A stretch of DNA of 64,000 bases from positions 2,452,001 to 2,516,000 of the forward strand of contig NC_083379.1 of NCBI RefSeq assembly GCF_031755915.1, written 5' to 3'. Shown piece after piece: positions 24,164 through 35,468 of this stretch. The translations under genes were made by a program, and so were the position numbers. Under the pieces are notes generated by a model. It was not told the DNA's origin. It made no database searches and saw only the letters and a program-made list of their open reading frames with translations. Each line of letters begins with the position of its first letter. Within the stretch, counting starts at the first letter, position 1. The DNA is from Ziziphus jujuba (Eukaryota > Streptophyta > Magnoliopsida > Rosales > Rhamnaceae).

Positions 24164-24900
24164 ATGGGGATGCAAACTTGATGTTTAGACTGTATCAAGC
24201 ATTGAGGATTTTGTGGATTTTTGCATCAATCCGAAGCATGAATTGTGCTTCCAAAATATGATCAACGAAGAAATAACGATTTTCTTAGCTTCTTTGATGT
24301 ACTTTGTTTGGAAATGCAAGAATGCTACTACTAGGCCTAAGGAGTTTTGGAAGCCTTCTATTGAAGGGTGGTGGAAGATCAATACAGATGCAGCCTTTTT
24401 TAATGGATAGGCAGTTCTAGCCTTCACTGTTAGAAATTGGAAAGGGAAGTTACTTTATCTTGCTTCGAAATGTATAAATTGTGTTTCCCTGCTGGAAGTA
24501 GAATTAAAAGCTTTTGTCTGGGCGGCCAAAGAAGCAACTAACCGGAAATGGAACAATCTTGGTGGTTGAAAATATCACAAGCAGTGAAGACCCTATTGGC
24601 TGGGATTCTAGATATGATTATATTCTTCTTCAATCCCTGTTTTCTTCAAATTGCTAGAAAATTAGTTGGAATTCTAGGAAAACCAATGGTCTAGCTAATT
24701 GTGTTGCAAAGAAAGTGTTGAAGGAAGATGTATGTTTTGAGCTTGAGAATTTTTGTTTTCAGTCCCTCCTAAGGGATATTCAAGATGTTCTGACTTCTGA
24801 CTGGATTAGCTCTAGCTTAGGCTTGTAATTGTTTCCTCTTCTGGAGACTTTTGTGCTTTTCTTTCTGGAATGAATTTGCTTTCTATAAAATAAAAAAAAA
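24164..24900 (+). mobile_element. 5'-truncated LINE fragment with RNase H domain
   Basis: This 737-bp insert is missing from copy 3. It ends in a poly(A) tail (about 24887-24900) and is flanked by AAGCAA on both sides (24158-24163 and 24901-24906), the mark of target-primed reverse transcription. It encodes the C-terminal RNase H type-1-like domain (RVT_3) found in plant LINE-type proteins: W-W-K-I-N-T-D-A-A-F, V-R-N-W-K-G-K-L-L-Y, E-V-E-L-K-A-F-V-W-A. After a frameshift near 24565 it continues E-D-P-I-G-W-D-S-R-Y, G-L-A-N-C-V-A-K-K and a natural-looking stop after S-S-S-L-G-L. A TAG near 24407 and the frameshift make it inactive. Confidence 0.82.
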
Positions 24901-25237
24901 AAGCAATAATAATAGCCTTTTGAATAGGTGAATCACGTACGGTAATAATTGCAATCAGGGGAATGTGAACTGGACAAGCGATTGACACCACACGTGATGA
25001 TTACTCTCTAGGACCACACTTTTTCCAAATTTTGCTAGTGGCACATAAAAATTTTAGTCTCGCTTTGGTATCTCTACCTACAATAATTGTTTTATATGTA
25101 GAATATTATTATCCATGTCGAACTCTAAAAATTCATAGTTCTGAGGCAAGTAGCCCTTGTATCAAGAGGCTATATCTATCATATTATATTCTAATGCATT
25201 AAAAATCAAGAACTGCTTTAGGTTAACTGTGAATTTC
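24901..25237 (-). other. HKT copy 2 intron 1, segment before the gypsy element
   Basis: It matches 51263-51557 in intron 1 of copy 3. The alignment breaks at ATTTC (25233-25237), the target site of the adjoining Ty3/gypsy element, and resumes at 34186. Confidence 0.75.
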
Positions 25238-27747
25238 TGTAAAACCCTGTACAAAAAATGCATATATTTTAACAAGTTTGATCAAGTTGACTAAGTTTGA
25301 CAAAGTTTGACCAAGTGAATAATATGTGGTCTAAGTTGACTTTTTCAATGGTACCATTGTGTAGATCTCATCGATACGTGTTCATAGACTGGTGACACGC
25401 CAAATTCTGAGTTACAAATAAAAATTCATGGTTATGAGAAGCTTTAAGCCTAATTTTATATCAGTGTCCAAACCAATCTCTAGTTTTTGTCTGTTAGTGA
25501 TCCAAGGCTCTATATAAGCCTCGATAAGTGTGCCAAACAGGAAACCAAATCCCAAAATACCCATTTCATCCCCCAAACCTAAGAAATTCTCCCTCCAAAC
25601 CGTGGGTCTGAATTGGATCGTTTCAGTTTAACAATGAACCTGATCATTGCCGTTTTGTCCATTCCAGCTATCAACCTTGTACACGTGCTAGCCAGCAAGG
25701 AAAACCACGTCAAGGTGAGCTTGGCCGTGAAATTTCAAGGTGAACGGCGGTCGGACACGCCCGAATATGGTCGGCGAGGTGGGTAGCCGAATTTTCTCAT
25801 TTTTTGGCTGTTTCAGGCCAACCCATACACCTATCCTACCATTTTTGGACCCTATAAACTCATTTTTATGGTTCTTTTTCCCATATTCCTCATCGTTTGG
25901 GAGATACGATGATGTGAAATTCGACTGAAGCTTCAATTGAGTTTTCCGACCACTGGAGGAATCTTTGGGCCAAGGTGAGCATATTGATGGGTTCTTTGTC
26001 TCTTGAGCTTTCCGTGGATATTAAGTTTGTGAATTTTGGGGGTCATTTGATAATTTTCCCATTTTGAGTCAATTAGTTAATTATCGAATAAATTAGGATT
26101 GTGTTGGACAAAATTGGTCAAATTGGTTAAAATTGGAGTTATATTATTGAAATTGGATATTATTAGGACGTATTTGGATGTTCAATTTCGAAATATTAGG
26201 CTTCGATTGAAAATCCCCAATTTTGGGTACCGGGTCCTAAGAACATGCGGTATAATTGGACTGACCAACATCCAATTTATGTAATTTTATAGTACCATAA
26301 ATTATTTTAAGAGTTTTGGATCATACAAATATCTTTAGTTTAGTTATTTGGAGCCTAGAAAATATTTTATTATTTACAGGCACTTGAGTTGAGCCTGGAA
26401 GCGATCCTGTACAGGAACACCAGTGAGCATCTGTAGTACTGTGAGTGGTTATAATTTTAAATAATTTGGAAAATAATTTATTTAAGAAAGTATATTGAAA
26501 ATTATGTGCTTTTAAGGATGTTCAAATGTTTTATAATTTTATGTACTTAAAATTGGTTTATGGTAAATATATTTCACCATGGTATTTCTGGTTTAGCATG
26601 AAATGATGAGTTGAAATTTTTGAAATATTTAAATAAGCGGTTGAATTTGAATATTAAAGTACTACTTATGATACAATATTGTTGGAAAAGTATACATGAT
26701 CTTATAAGATTGTTTTAAGGATACTGTATTGGTTATTTTTTTAATTGATATACTATATAGTATCAGAGTTTCGGTTCAATATTATATTACTTATGCAGGA
26801 TTTGCCACGGTGCTGTGAGGTTGGTTTCATCCAACGGTTTATTATTACCACGGACTGTGAGATTGGGTTTAACCGACTATTTAATATTGCCATGGTGTCG
26901 TGAGGTTGGTTTCATCCAACGGTTTATTATTGTCACAGATCGTGAGGTCAGGTTTATCCAACTATTTATTATTGCCACGGTGCCGTGAGGTTGTGTTCAT
27001 CCCATAGGTTATTTGTTGCCACGAATCATGAGGTTGGGTACATCCCGACGGTTTATTATTTTCCATGATGCCTTTGTATATTAAGTATCATGAGTTGGGT
27101 ATATCCCACGGTTTACAGTTTGGTACATCAAATGGTACATTGTATATGTTTTAAGTGCATTGATGGTTTTCAAATATTATGGTTATTACTTTTCAAATGA
27201 GTGGAAAGAGAGGTCTTGAGAGAAAGATTTTTCCGGAAATAAATTATTATTTTTCTATTATACAATGCCACTCACTAAGATTTCTTTATCTCATATTTTA
27301 TTGTTTTAAATCCGTTCCCCTATGTCCAGGCAGTTAGTAGCAGTCTACCTCTTGCACAGCCTATCACTTTGTTCCTTCCATGACAGCAGCAGTATTATCT
27401 TTTCTTCATCTTACCTTTATCTTTTTGGACATCGTTTATTTCTTATTTTTACTTCTAAACCTTATTAATACTCTTAGAATGCTCTTATTTAAATATTGGA
27501 CTCAATAAAGATCATATTACTTATGTGTGTAGTTACGGCCTGTGGTACCATAGGCCGGTTGTGGACTTGTGCTGTCGTGGATTTATTTTATATTTATATA
27601 TTGAGATATTTTTTATATTGCTGGTGTTCCTTGTCAACGTTTTAAAATGAGGTTCCATTGGATATTCTTTAGGGATTGTTCGGTGGAACTCTACTAGGGG
27701 GGACCATCCGAAAGACCCTGGGAGGGTTCTCAGGTCAGGTACTGTCA
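25238..27747 (+). repeat. Gypsy 5' LTR
   Basis: It begins TGTAAAACCCTG and ends ACTGTCA, immediately before the primer site. It lacks two blocks, of about 240 and 190 bp, that the 3' LTR retains (near 32510-32760 and 33460-33645). It contains the array of about 42 bp units at 26802-27090. Confidence 0.85.
26802..27090 (+). repeat. Minisatellite of about 42 bp units within the 5' LTR
   Basis: About six to seven head-to-tail units alternate a GCCACGGTG or CCACGGA start with GTGAGGTTGG and a CAACGGTTTATTATT end. The same array lies in the other LTR at 33067-33350. Confidence 0.85.
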
Positions 27748-27751
27748 GCTT

Positions 27752-27762
27752 GGTATCAGAGG
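27752..27762 (+). promoter_or_regulatory. Primer binding site (tRNA-Met type)
   Basis: TGGTATCAGAG lies four bases after the 5' LTR and is complementary to the 3' end of plant initiator tRNA-Met, the usual primer of plant Ty3/gypsy elements. Confidence 0.85.
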
Positions 27763-27891
27763 TTTAGGTTTTAAATTCCTTGGGATTGTGCATTGCTGTA
27801 TGAATCATCCTGTGTTTCACCTTCCATACCTACCCTTTTGTTGGTGTTAATTATATTTGGACCAATTCTATCATATAGAACTTTTTCTTGA

Positions 27892-30800
27892 TGTTACGAG
27901 GAGGTAGACGTAGTTTCCAACAAGCTTAGCTAAAAGTGTAGATGTGTCCATTTATTTGGAGCATCTTGTCATGTGCCTGGCTCGATCACTTAAAAGGAGT
28001 GGGTTTATTAGGTAATCTATTAATTAGGCTTGTAGACTTGAAGCAGTCGGTTGTGATGGTTCCATGGATCCTATGCAATATTCGGACGAGGACAAGATCT
28101 CATAAGTGGACATAGTTTAAGACTGTATTTCATGCCGAGTTTTATCCTCCGACCTTTATTAAGATTAAGAGATTAAAGTTGAGACACCACTCAGGGCTTA
28201 GGATGGTGGACAGTGAACAACAATAGCATCCAATTTTTTTTTTTTTTTTTTTGAGATCTACAGTCCGAGGTAGCTTATATGGCAAGTTTCATGATGGGCA
28301 GTGATAGTGGGATGGATCATGCTTTCATTACAGGTAGTCGGAACACTTTAAAAAAGATTGACCATATCAAGGACATGGTCATACTAGAGATTTAAGGTCA
28401 GGCACATAATTTCAGATGATTGATGGGTACAAAGTACATGATAGATAAACAGGCCAGGCTTTATGAGGTTTTACCAACACTGGACAATGGTCGTCATCCA
28501 CAACTAGAGGCAGAGGTCAAAGAGGACTACTACTTACTAGAGGCAAGGTATATGTTAAGATCAGTTAAGAGGTATAGATTATCCTGATGTTGTGACAAAT
28601 ACATTATCTATACTTGATAATGACATACATATTTTATTGGCCCCAGGACCACACGCTTTTTTATTTTAGGTGAATGTTGCACAAGTTAGGATGACTCCAA
28701 TTTCTTTAGGATGTCACTTGGAAATTTCCACCTCACATGAGGATTTATTTGACCTAGTTAGATGTTCAAGGGTAGTTATTTTCGTTTCATGGAAATTAAG
28801 ATCTTAATATTAGAATCTGGTATAGACAAAGTTTGGTTAATGCATTTTAGTGATCTTGTGTGGGACAACTTGCTGATAATTAAGCGGTAAATTTCATAAG
28901 TTGGTTTAGTGGCATTTGCTTGTGGGTGATGATTTTAAATCTTGGTTTTGATATTTTATTTTCTTGGAGATTGAGGGTTTTATGCCAACAATGTTTTATG
29001 GATCCAAGGTGGTTGATATTCTTGATGATAACTTAATCTCTTAAGGAATATAATTTTTGGGGCACAGCTAGAATATAAGAAAGTGATGAACGTTTCCTTA
29101 TGGTTTGAGGATTTAGTAACTGGTTTTTAGTACTTTGTTGTGATATTAGAATTAAAATTTAAATTTCTTTATTGCTCGAGGTATGTATTCTTGGAGTTTG
29201 TTTGAAACTTAGAAGAATTTAAGGTTTCTTCAAGAATGATATTTATGATGACGAGAGGATTCAGACTTGATCTTTTGGTTTCATATTCTTTGGTGTTAAC
29301 AATATTGAGGATTCTATTAGGCTTTATAAGCAATCTAAAGCCCTCCAGTAGAATAAGTATGAGAGATTTATTTCATGACTTTGTTGAATTCGGTTAAAAG
29401 AAAGATATTTGTCGAGGTTCAGAAAACTGGATAATCAATGAGGAACATGGGTTTTATAATTGCAAGTACTAGGAGAGTAATCGGAGGCGAAGAGAATAAT
29501 CTAAATTTTAACTTTGTGACACTGGTATTTGGTTTGAGGAAATTAGATTTAATTTCTAAGACTTCTTTTTGAATTGATGGATGGATTTTCTTTTAGAAAG
29601 TTATGAGTTGTTACTTATGCTTCTAGAGAGTTGAAGAACCATGAGTTGAATTATCTTACTCATAATTTAGAACTTATTGCAGTGATCTTTGTATTGAAGA
29701 CTTGAAAGCACTACTTGTATGGAGCCACTTATTGGATCTTTACCGATCATAAGAGATTTAAGTATTTGTTTACTCAGAAGGAGTTGAACTTAAGGCAAAG
29801 GAGATGGATGAGGTTGTTCAGGGATTCTGATTGTACTATTCCTTTATGTTTGAGTTGCAATAGTTGGGTGTTAATTTGTGGATGCATACTTCATGAGAAC
29901 GTTTTACTCACTTTTGACTACAATTGATATTATGGATTGTGTTCTTTAGGCCCAATTTGAAGACACTTACTTGATAAGCATGAGAAGGAAATTAAACAAG
30001 GGGGAAGTCAAATTTCACTATTAGAGGCAATGGAGCCTTGGTAATTAGTTCTAGGTACTGTTTTCCAACTAATGAAAAGCTAAAAAGGGATGAAAAGAGA
30101 AGTTGTTGAATATGTATTCAAGTATTTCATTTGCTAACAAGTGAAGGTAGAGAGACAAAAGCCTTCTGGACTTCTACAGCTTTTACCCATCCCAGAATGG
30201 AAATGGGAGTGCATTATAATGGGTGTTATATTCAAACTTCCTTCCACAATTCAAGGACATGATGGTATTTGGATAATAGTGGATGGACTCACCACACTCA
30301 CATATTTCCTACCCACTCGTGAGAAGTTTCCTTTTTAGAGGTTAGCGGAACTCTTTATGAATCATATAGTAAGTTTACATGGGGTGCCAGTATCAATTAT
30401 ATATGATAGAAATCCACTGTTCACTTCCTAATTTTTGGTGAAGATTAATGAAGGAACTAAGTGTCAAGTTGAATTTGAGTATCGCTTTTCACCTTCAGAC
30501 CAATGGGCAATCTGAGAGGACTATTCAAACCTTGGAGGACATATTGAGGTCATGTGTACTACAATTCAAAGGAAATTGGAATGAGTGTTTACCTTTGGCA
30601 AAGTTCACCTACAACAATAGCTATCACTCGAGCATTGAGATGTCACCTTATGAGGCATTGTATGAGAGACAAAGTCAGACTCCATTATGTTGGAATGAGA
30701 TGGGTGAAAGAAAACTTCCAGGTCCCAAAATTATACAAGCAACAGTGGACAAGGTCAATGTTATATGTGCTAGGTTGAAAGCAGCACGGACATGCATGGG

Positions 30801-31240
30801 AAAGATCTAGAGTTCGAGGTTAGTGATCGAGTATTCCTTAAACTCTCCTTGGAAGGGCATTGTACGCTTTGGAAAGTGAGGAAAGCTAAGTTCTTACTAC
30901 ATTGGACTATATGAGATAGTTAAGAGGATAGGTCTACTAGCTTACTAGTTAGTCTTGTCGGAGGAGCTTTCTCGAGTCCATGATGTATTGCACATTTTCA
31001 TGCTCCGCAAGTTTATCTCAGACCCATCACATGTGTTGGAGACACTACAGTTTAAGTTGAGGGATGACCTATCCTACAAGGAGTAGCTAGTGCAAAATTT
31101 TGAGTAGAGAAGAGAAAAAGGTTCGCAACTAGACCATATCATTGGTGAAGGTTCTTCAGAGAAATCACTTTGTCGAGGAGACGACTTGGGAGCGAGAGGA
31201 TCAAATGCAGAGTCAATATCCTCACCTCTTCTAAAACTAA
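27892..31240 (+). pseudogene. Chromovirus gag-pol remnants
   Basis: Only pieces can be read. A basic gag-like start (M-L-R-G-G-R-R) lies at 27892. RNase H with [10 protein letters not shown] and L-R-Q-R-R-W lies at 29715-29850. The integrase has P-I-P-E-W-K-W-E and I-I-V-D-G-L (30141-30338), H-L-Q-T-N-G-Q-S-E-R (near 30490) and Y-N-N-S-Y-H-S-S-I-E-M-S-P-Y-E-A-L-Y. A chromodomain-like tail, H-F-V-E-E-T-T-W-E-R-E-D-Q-M, is near 31170. No reverse transcriptase active site is recognisable. The integrase wording is close to that of the fragment at 15300-16358, so the two elements belong to related lineages. Confidence 0.85.
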
Positions 31241-31282
31241 GGTATGAATTTCATGGATGAAATTTCTTTAAAGGGGGTAGGT

Positions 31283-34185
31283 TGTAACACCCTATATAAA
31301 AAATACACATGTTTTAACAAGTTTGACCAAGTGAACAATATGTGGGTCTAAGTTGACTTTTTCAATGGTCAATATCTTTGGCTTGACTGAGATACCATTG
31401 TGTAGATCTCATCGATACGTGTTCATAGACTGGCGGCATGCCAAATTCTAAGTTATGGATAAAAAGCCATGGTTCTGAAAAGTTTTAAGCCTAAGTTCTA
31501 TATCAATGTCCAAACCAGTCTCCAGTTTTTATCTGTTAGTGATCCAACGCGCTATATAAGCCTCGATAAATTTACCAAATAGGAAACCAAATCCCAAAAT
31601 ACCCATTTCATCCCCAAAACCTGAGAAATTCTCCCCCCCCCAAACTGGGTCGTTTCGACCTGTTTGACAACAAACCAAGTCATCTCCATTTTTGTCCATT
31701 TCATCCACCAACCTTGTACATGTGCCAACCAAGGAGGAAGCCCATGTCGAGGCGAGCTTGGCCGTGAAATTTCACAGTGAACGGCGGCCAGACGTGCCCG
31801 GATCTGGGCGGCGGCCGGCAAGTTGGGTGGCCGAATTTTCTCATTTTTCGACTATTTCAGGCCAACCCACACACCTATCCTACCATTTTTTGAGCCTCTT
31901 AACTCATTTTCGTGGTTTTTTTTCCCTGATTCCTCACCTTTTAGGAGATACGCCGATGTGAAATTCGACCGAAGCTTCAACGTAGTTTTCCAACCACCGA
32001 GGAATATTGGGACCAAGGTGAGCATACTAATGGGTTCCTTGTCTCTTGGAATTTCCATGGATATTAAGTTTGTGAATTTTGGATGTTGTTTGACAATTTT
32101 TCCATTTTTGGATCAATTAGTTAATTATCAAATAAATTAAGACTGTGTTGGACAAAATTGGTAAAATTGGTTAAAATTGGAGTTGGATTAGTGAAATTGG
32201 ATATTATTAGGACCTATTTGGATATTCAATTTTGAAAGATTAGGCTTCAGTTGAAAATCTCCAATTTTGGATACTAGGTCCTAAGGACATGCGGTATAAT
32301 TGGACTGTCTGGTATTCAATTTATGTAATTTTATAGTACCATAAATTATTTTAAGACATTTAGGTCATACAAGTATCTTTGGTTTAGTTATTTCGAGCCT
32401 AAGGAATATTTTATTATATTATAGGTACTTAAGTTGAGCCTGGAGGCGATCCTGCAGAGGAGTAGGAGTGAGCATCCGTAGTACTGTGAGTGGTTATAAT
32501 TTTAAAATATTTTGGGAATATAGTATAATATATATGTGGTTTGAGTATTTTACTTATACCTATCGTTTGATTTAATTGTTCATTTTATGGATATATGAGG
32601 ATTTGCTTTTATATATACGTGCTATCAGTTTATGTGACGTTTGACAATATTTTAAATGGTTTTCAATTCTAATGAGTTCATAAATGAGCTTATGGTATTT
32701 AAATATCTTGATATTTGAATTGAGATTTTAAATCATTTTGGAAAATAATTGATTTGAAAAAGCAGATTAAAAATTATGTGATTTTAAGCATGTTCAAATA
32801 TTTTATAATTTTGTGTGCTTAAAATTGGTTTATAGTGCATATAATTCACTGTGGTATTTCTAGTTTAGCATGAAATGATGAGTTGAAGTTTTTGAAATAT
32901 TTAAGTAAGCAGTTGAATTTGAATATTAAAGTCTTATTTATGATATTGTATTGTTGGAAAAGTAAATATGATCTTACAAAATTGTTTTAAGGATGCTGTA
33001 TTGGTTATTTTTTTTAATTGATGTACCATATAGTACCAGAGTTTTCGGTCAGTATTATATTACAGCGCGCTGGGTTTACCACAGTGCCATAAGGTTGGTT
33101 TCATCCAACGGTTTATTATTGTCACAGACTGTGAGATCGAGTTTAACCGACGGTTTAGTATTACCACGGTGCCATGAGGTTGGTTTCACACAACGGTTTA
33201 TTATTGCAATGGATCGTAAGGTTAGGTTTATCCGACTGTTTATTATTGCCACGATGCCGTGAGGTTGGGTTCATCCCATAAGTTATTTATTACCATGGAT
33301 AGTGAGGTTGAGTACATCCTAACGATTTATTATTTTCCACGATGCCTTTGTATATTAAGGATCGTGAAGTGGGTATATCCCACAATTTACAGTTTGGTAC
33401 ATCGAATGGAACATTGTATATGTTTTAAGTACATTGATGGTTTTCAAATATTGTGGTTATTTCTGCACTTTCATAATAATTTTATGGAACTACATTTATA
33501 ATATTTAAGCTCAATTTTTACATCTTGATTAAGGCATTTTATAATATTATATTGATTGTTCACTTTATACTTTTTGAGCATCTATTTCATAATATTGAAT
33601 TGCGGTATAAGTTTGGGTTTTGTGAAATGATTTTTAAACGGGAAACTTTTCAAACTAATGGAATGAGAGATCTTGAGAGAAAGATTTTTACAGAAATAAA
33701 TTATTATTTTTCTATTATACTATGCCACTCACTGAGATTTCTTTATTTCACGTTTTATTATTTTAAATCTATTCTCCTAGGTCCAGGTAGTTAGAAGCAG
33801 TCTACCTCGCGCACAGCCTATCATTTTGTTCCTTCCATGATAGCAGCAGTATTATCTTTTCTTCATCTTGCATTTATCTTTCTGGATATTTTTTATTTCT
33901 TATTTGTACTTCTAAACTTTGCTAACACTCTTAAAATGCTCTGATTTAAATATTGGACTCAATAAAGATCATATTACTATGTGGTTCTATAGGCCGGTTA
34001 TAGATTTGTGCTGCTGTGGATTTATTTTATATTTATATATGAAGATATTATTGATATTGTTGGTGTTCGTTGTCCACGTTTTAAGGTGAGGTTCCATTGG
34101 ATATTCTCTAGGGATTATCCAGTGGAATTCCACTAGACAGGACCACCTGGGTGATCCTGAGAGGATTCCCAGGATGGTCCTATCA
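31283..34185 (+). repeat. Gypsy 3' LTR
   Basis: It starts TGTAACACCCTATAT after the purine tract and ends CCTATCA before the ATTTC target duplication. It is 2903 bp, 393 bp longer than its partner, and holds the minisatellite at 33067-33350. Open frames inside it are not genes. Confidence 0.87.
33067..33350 (+). repeat. Minisatellite of about 42 bp units within the 3' LTR
   Basis: The counterpart of 26802-27090, with the same unit and about the same number of copies. Confidence 0.83.
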
Positions 34186-34321
34186 ATTTCACTATGCAAA
34201 TTAGATAACAATGCTATATTTTGCTATCCTTTGTATTTAAAATCTTGTATACGTGCACTTTATGGACTAGATATTTATACATGTATGAACAATGCATATA
34301 GGTAACTTATAAGGAACTTAC

Positions 34322-35468
34322 ATCATTACAATGAAGAGCACCAAAATAGCCAGAGTAATAGTGGAAAAATCGAAGACCAATTCGCCTGTACATCTCATAT
34401 TCGTTATCTCAAACAAGGAAGCCATGAATTTCTTGTAAGGATTCAGACCATCCATGATTTCAAAGTTCCATTTCAGAGCATAGAACAGTAAGAACTGCAA
34501 TAACATGAAACCGAACACGGTCACTGCAAGAAGAGAAGAATGAATAGCAGATAGCAAAGAACTGTATCCCATCTCTTCTTAGTTTCTAACATGTAATTGA
34601 ACTCCATTCTCTTTGTTGTTTTCCATAGAAACCATATCGAAAACCAAAGGCAACTTGGATACAAAGTGTTACCAAGAAGGATTTGTGGAATTAGGATAAG
34701 CAAAAGCCTTGAATTCTTCTTGAAAACGATCATGTTTTCGTTGGTAGGGATGAAACTGCAATTTTCGAAGGTAGATACTGTTGTAAAGGCTGCAAATGTT
34801 GGTATTTTGATGGCTTTTTTTTTTGAGAACTCGATTAGCATTGTATACATGGTAACCAAAATATAACCCAATTTATGGACCACCAGAAGATAACCCAAAA
34901 CCACATAGCCTAAACATTTGATAGAATTGTACTTGCTAATACTATCTATGGGCATGGAATATTTGTTGTCATTTTGGATTTGAATATCTATTGGATGATC
35001 AACAGCATTAGTACTACTAAGATCAGCGGCTTCAACTATGCCACCACTACTTTTGGTGAGCTTGAATCTTGAGAGTTGAAGTCCGAGCATGGAAACGAAG
35101 ACCTCACCACCTATTATCATCAAAATGGTCATGATAACAAGCTGAGTGTTGGAGAAGACCTCCACCTCCACCGTTCCCATGCTCGAACCCATGGTGGAAG
35201 ACACGGATGTGAAGAAAAGATCAAAGTCTTTAGGTTTCAAAGAAGTTCTTGGTTTAGTGATTTTGAGAGCCACATAACCAAAAAATATAAAATTACAAAA
35301 TAGGCAAGTTGGATCCAAAAAAGCGTTGAGTTCAAAGAATAGGAGGCGAAAAAACATCCTAGTTAGACCCTTTGTGGACTAGGGAAGAGGAGCTATTATG
35401 TTGCATGAAAGAAAACTCTCAAGTTTATTGCTACAAATTGAACTAGTGTCAGAGTTGCTGATCTTCAT
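34322..35468 (-). pseudogene. HKT copy 2, exon 1 (stop, frameshift, filter change)
   Basis: The exon covers the N terminus through the third pore loop and the following helices, ending V-L-F-I-V-M-M at a donor ATGAT|GTAAGT. The long open part is 34521-35357. The start at 35468 matches copies 1 and 3. Lesions are a TAG at 35379-35381, a one-base deletion near 34587, a TAA at 34579-34581, and Gly-to-Ser in pore loop 2 at 34755-34757. Confidence 0.85.

Larger units (their letters stand above)
25238..34185 (+). mobile_element. Ty3/gypsy chromovirus with unequal LTRs, internally deleted
   Basis: This is an 8948-bp element with a perfect 5-bp target duplication ATTTC (25233-25237 and 34186-34190) and TG...CA ends. 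The 5' LTR is 25238-27747 and the 3' LTR 31283-34185. A primer site for tRNA-Met (TGGTATCAGAG, 27752-27762) follows the 5' LTR, and a purine tract (AAAGGGGGTAGG, about 31270-31281) precedes the 3' LTR. The interior is only about 3.5 kb and has lost most of gag, protease and RT. The LTRs differ by many substitutions and two large gaps, so the insertion is old. It lies in HKT copy 2 intron 1; copy 3 has the empty site. Confidence 0.9.
10950..35468 (-). pseudogene. HKT1: HKT-type Na+ transporter, copy 2, with a 22 kb intron 1
   Basis: This is a three-exon HKT gene on the minus strand: exon 1 34322-35468, exon 2 11712-11947, exon 3 10950-11155. Intron 1 has been stretched to about 22.4 kb by a Harbinger element with nested inserts, a LINE fragment and a Ty3/gypsy element. 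Intron 2 is 556 bp. HKT transporters have four pore loops. The first-loop filter Ser (S-S-M-G-T-V-E) and the third-loop glycine (L-L-G-N-T-L-Y-P) are present. The second-loop glycine has become Ser (E-N-C-S-F-I-P; AGT at 34755-34757). Breaks are a TAG at codon 30 (35379-35381), a one-base loss near 34587 beside a TAA at 34579-34581, and a 7-bp duplication in exon 3 that replaces the usual end. It is very unlikely to make a transporter. Confidence 0.88.

Noticed and set aside
26800..27100. Tandem repeats that could suggest a CRISPR-like array
   Set aside because: The units are contiguous and diverged with no unique spacers, they occur in both LTRs of a retrotransposon, and the genome is a plant's.
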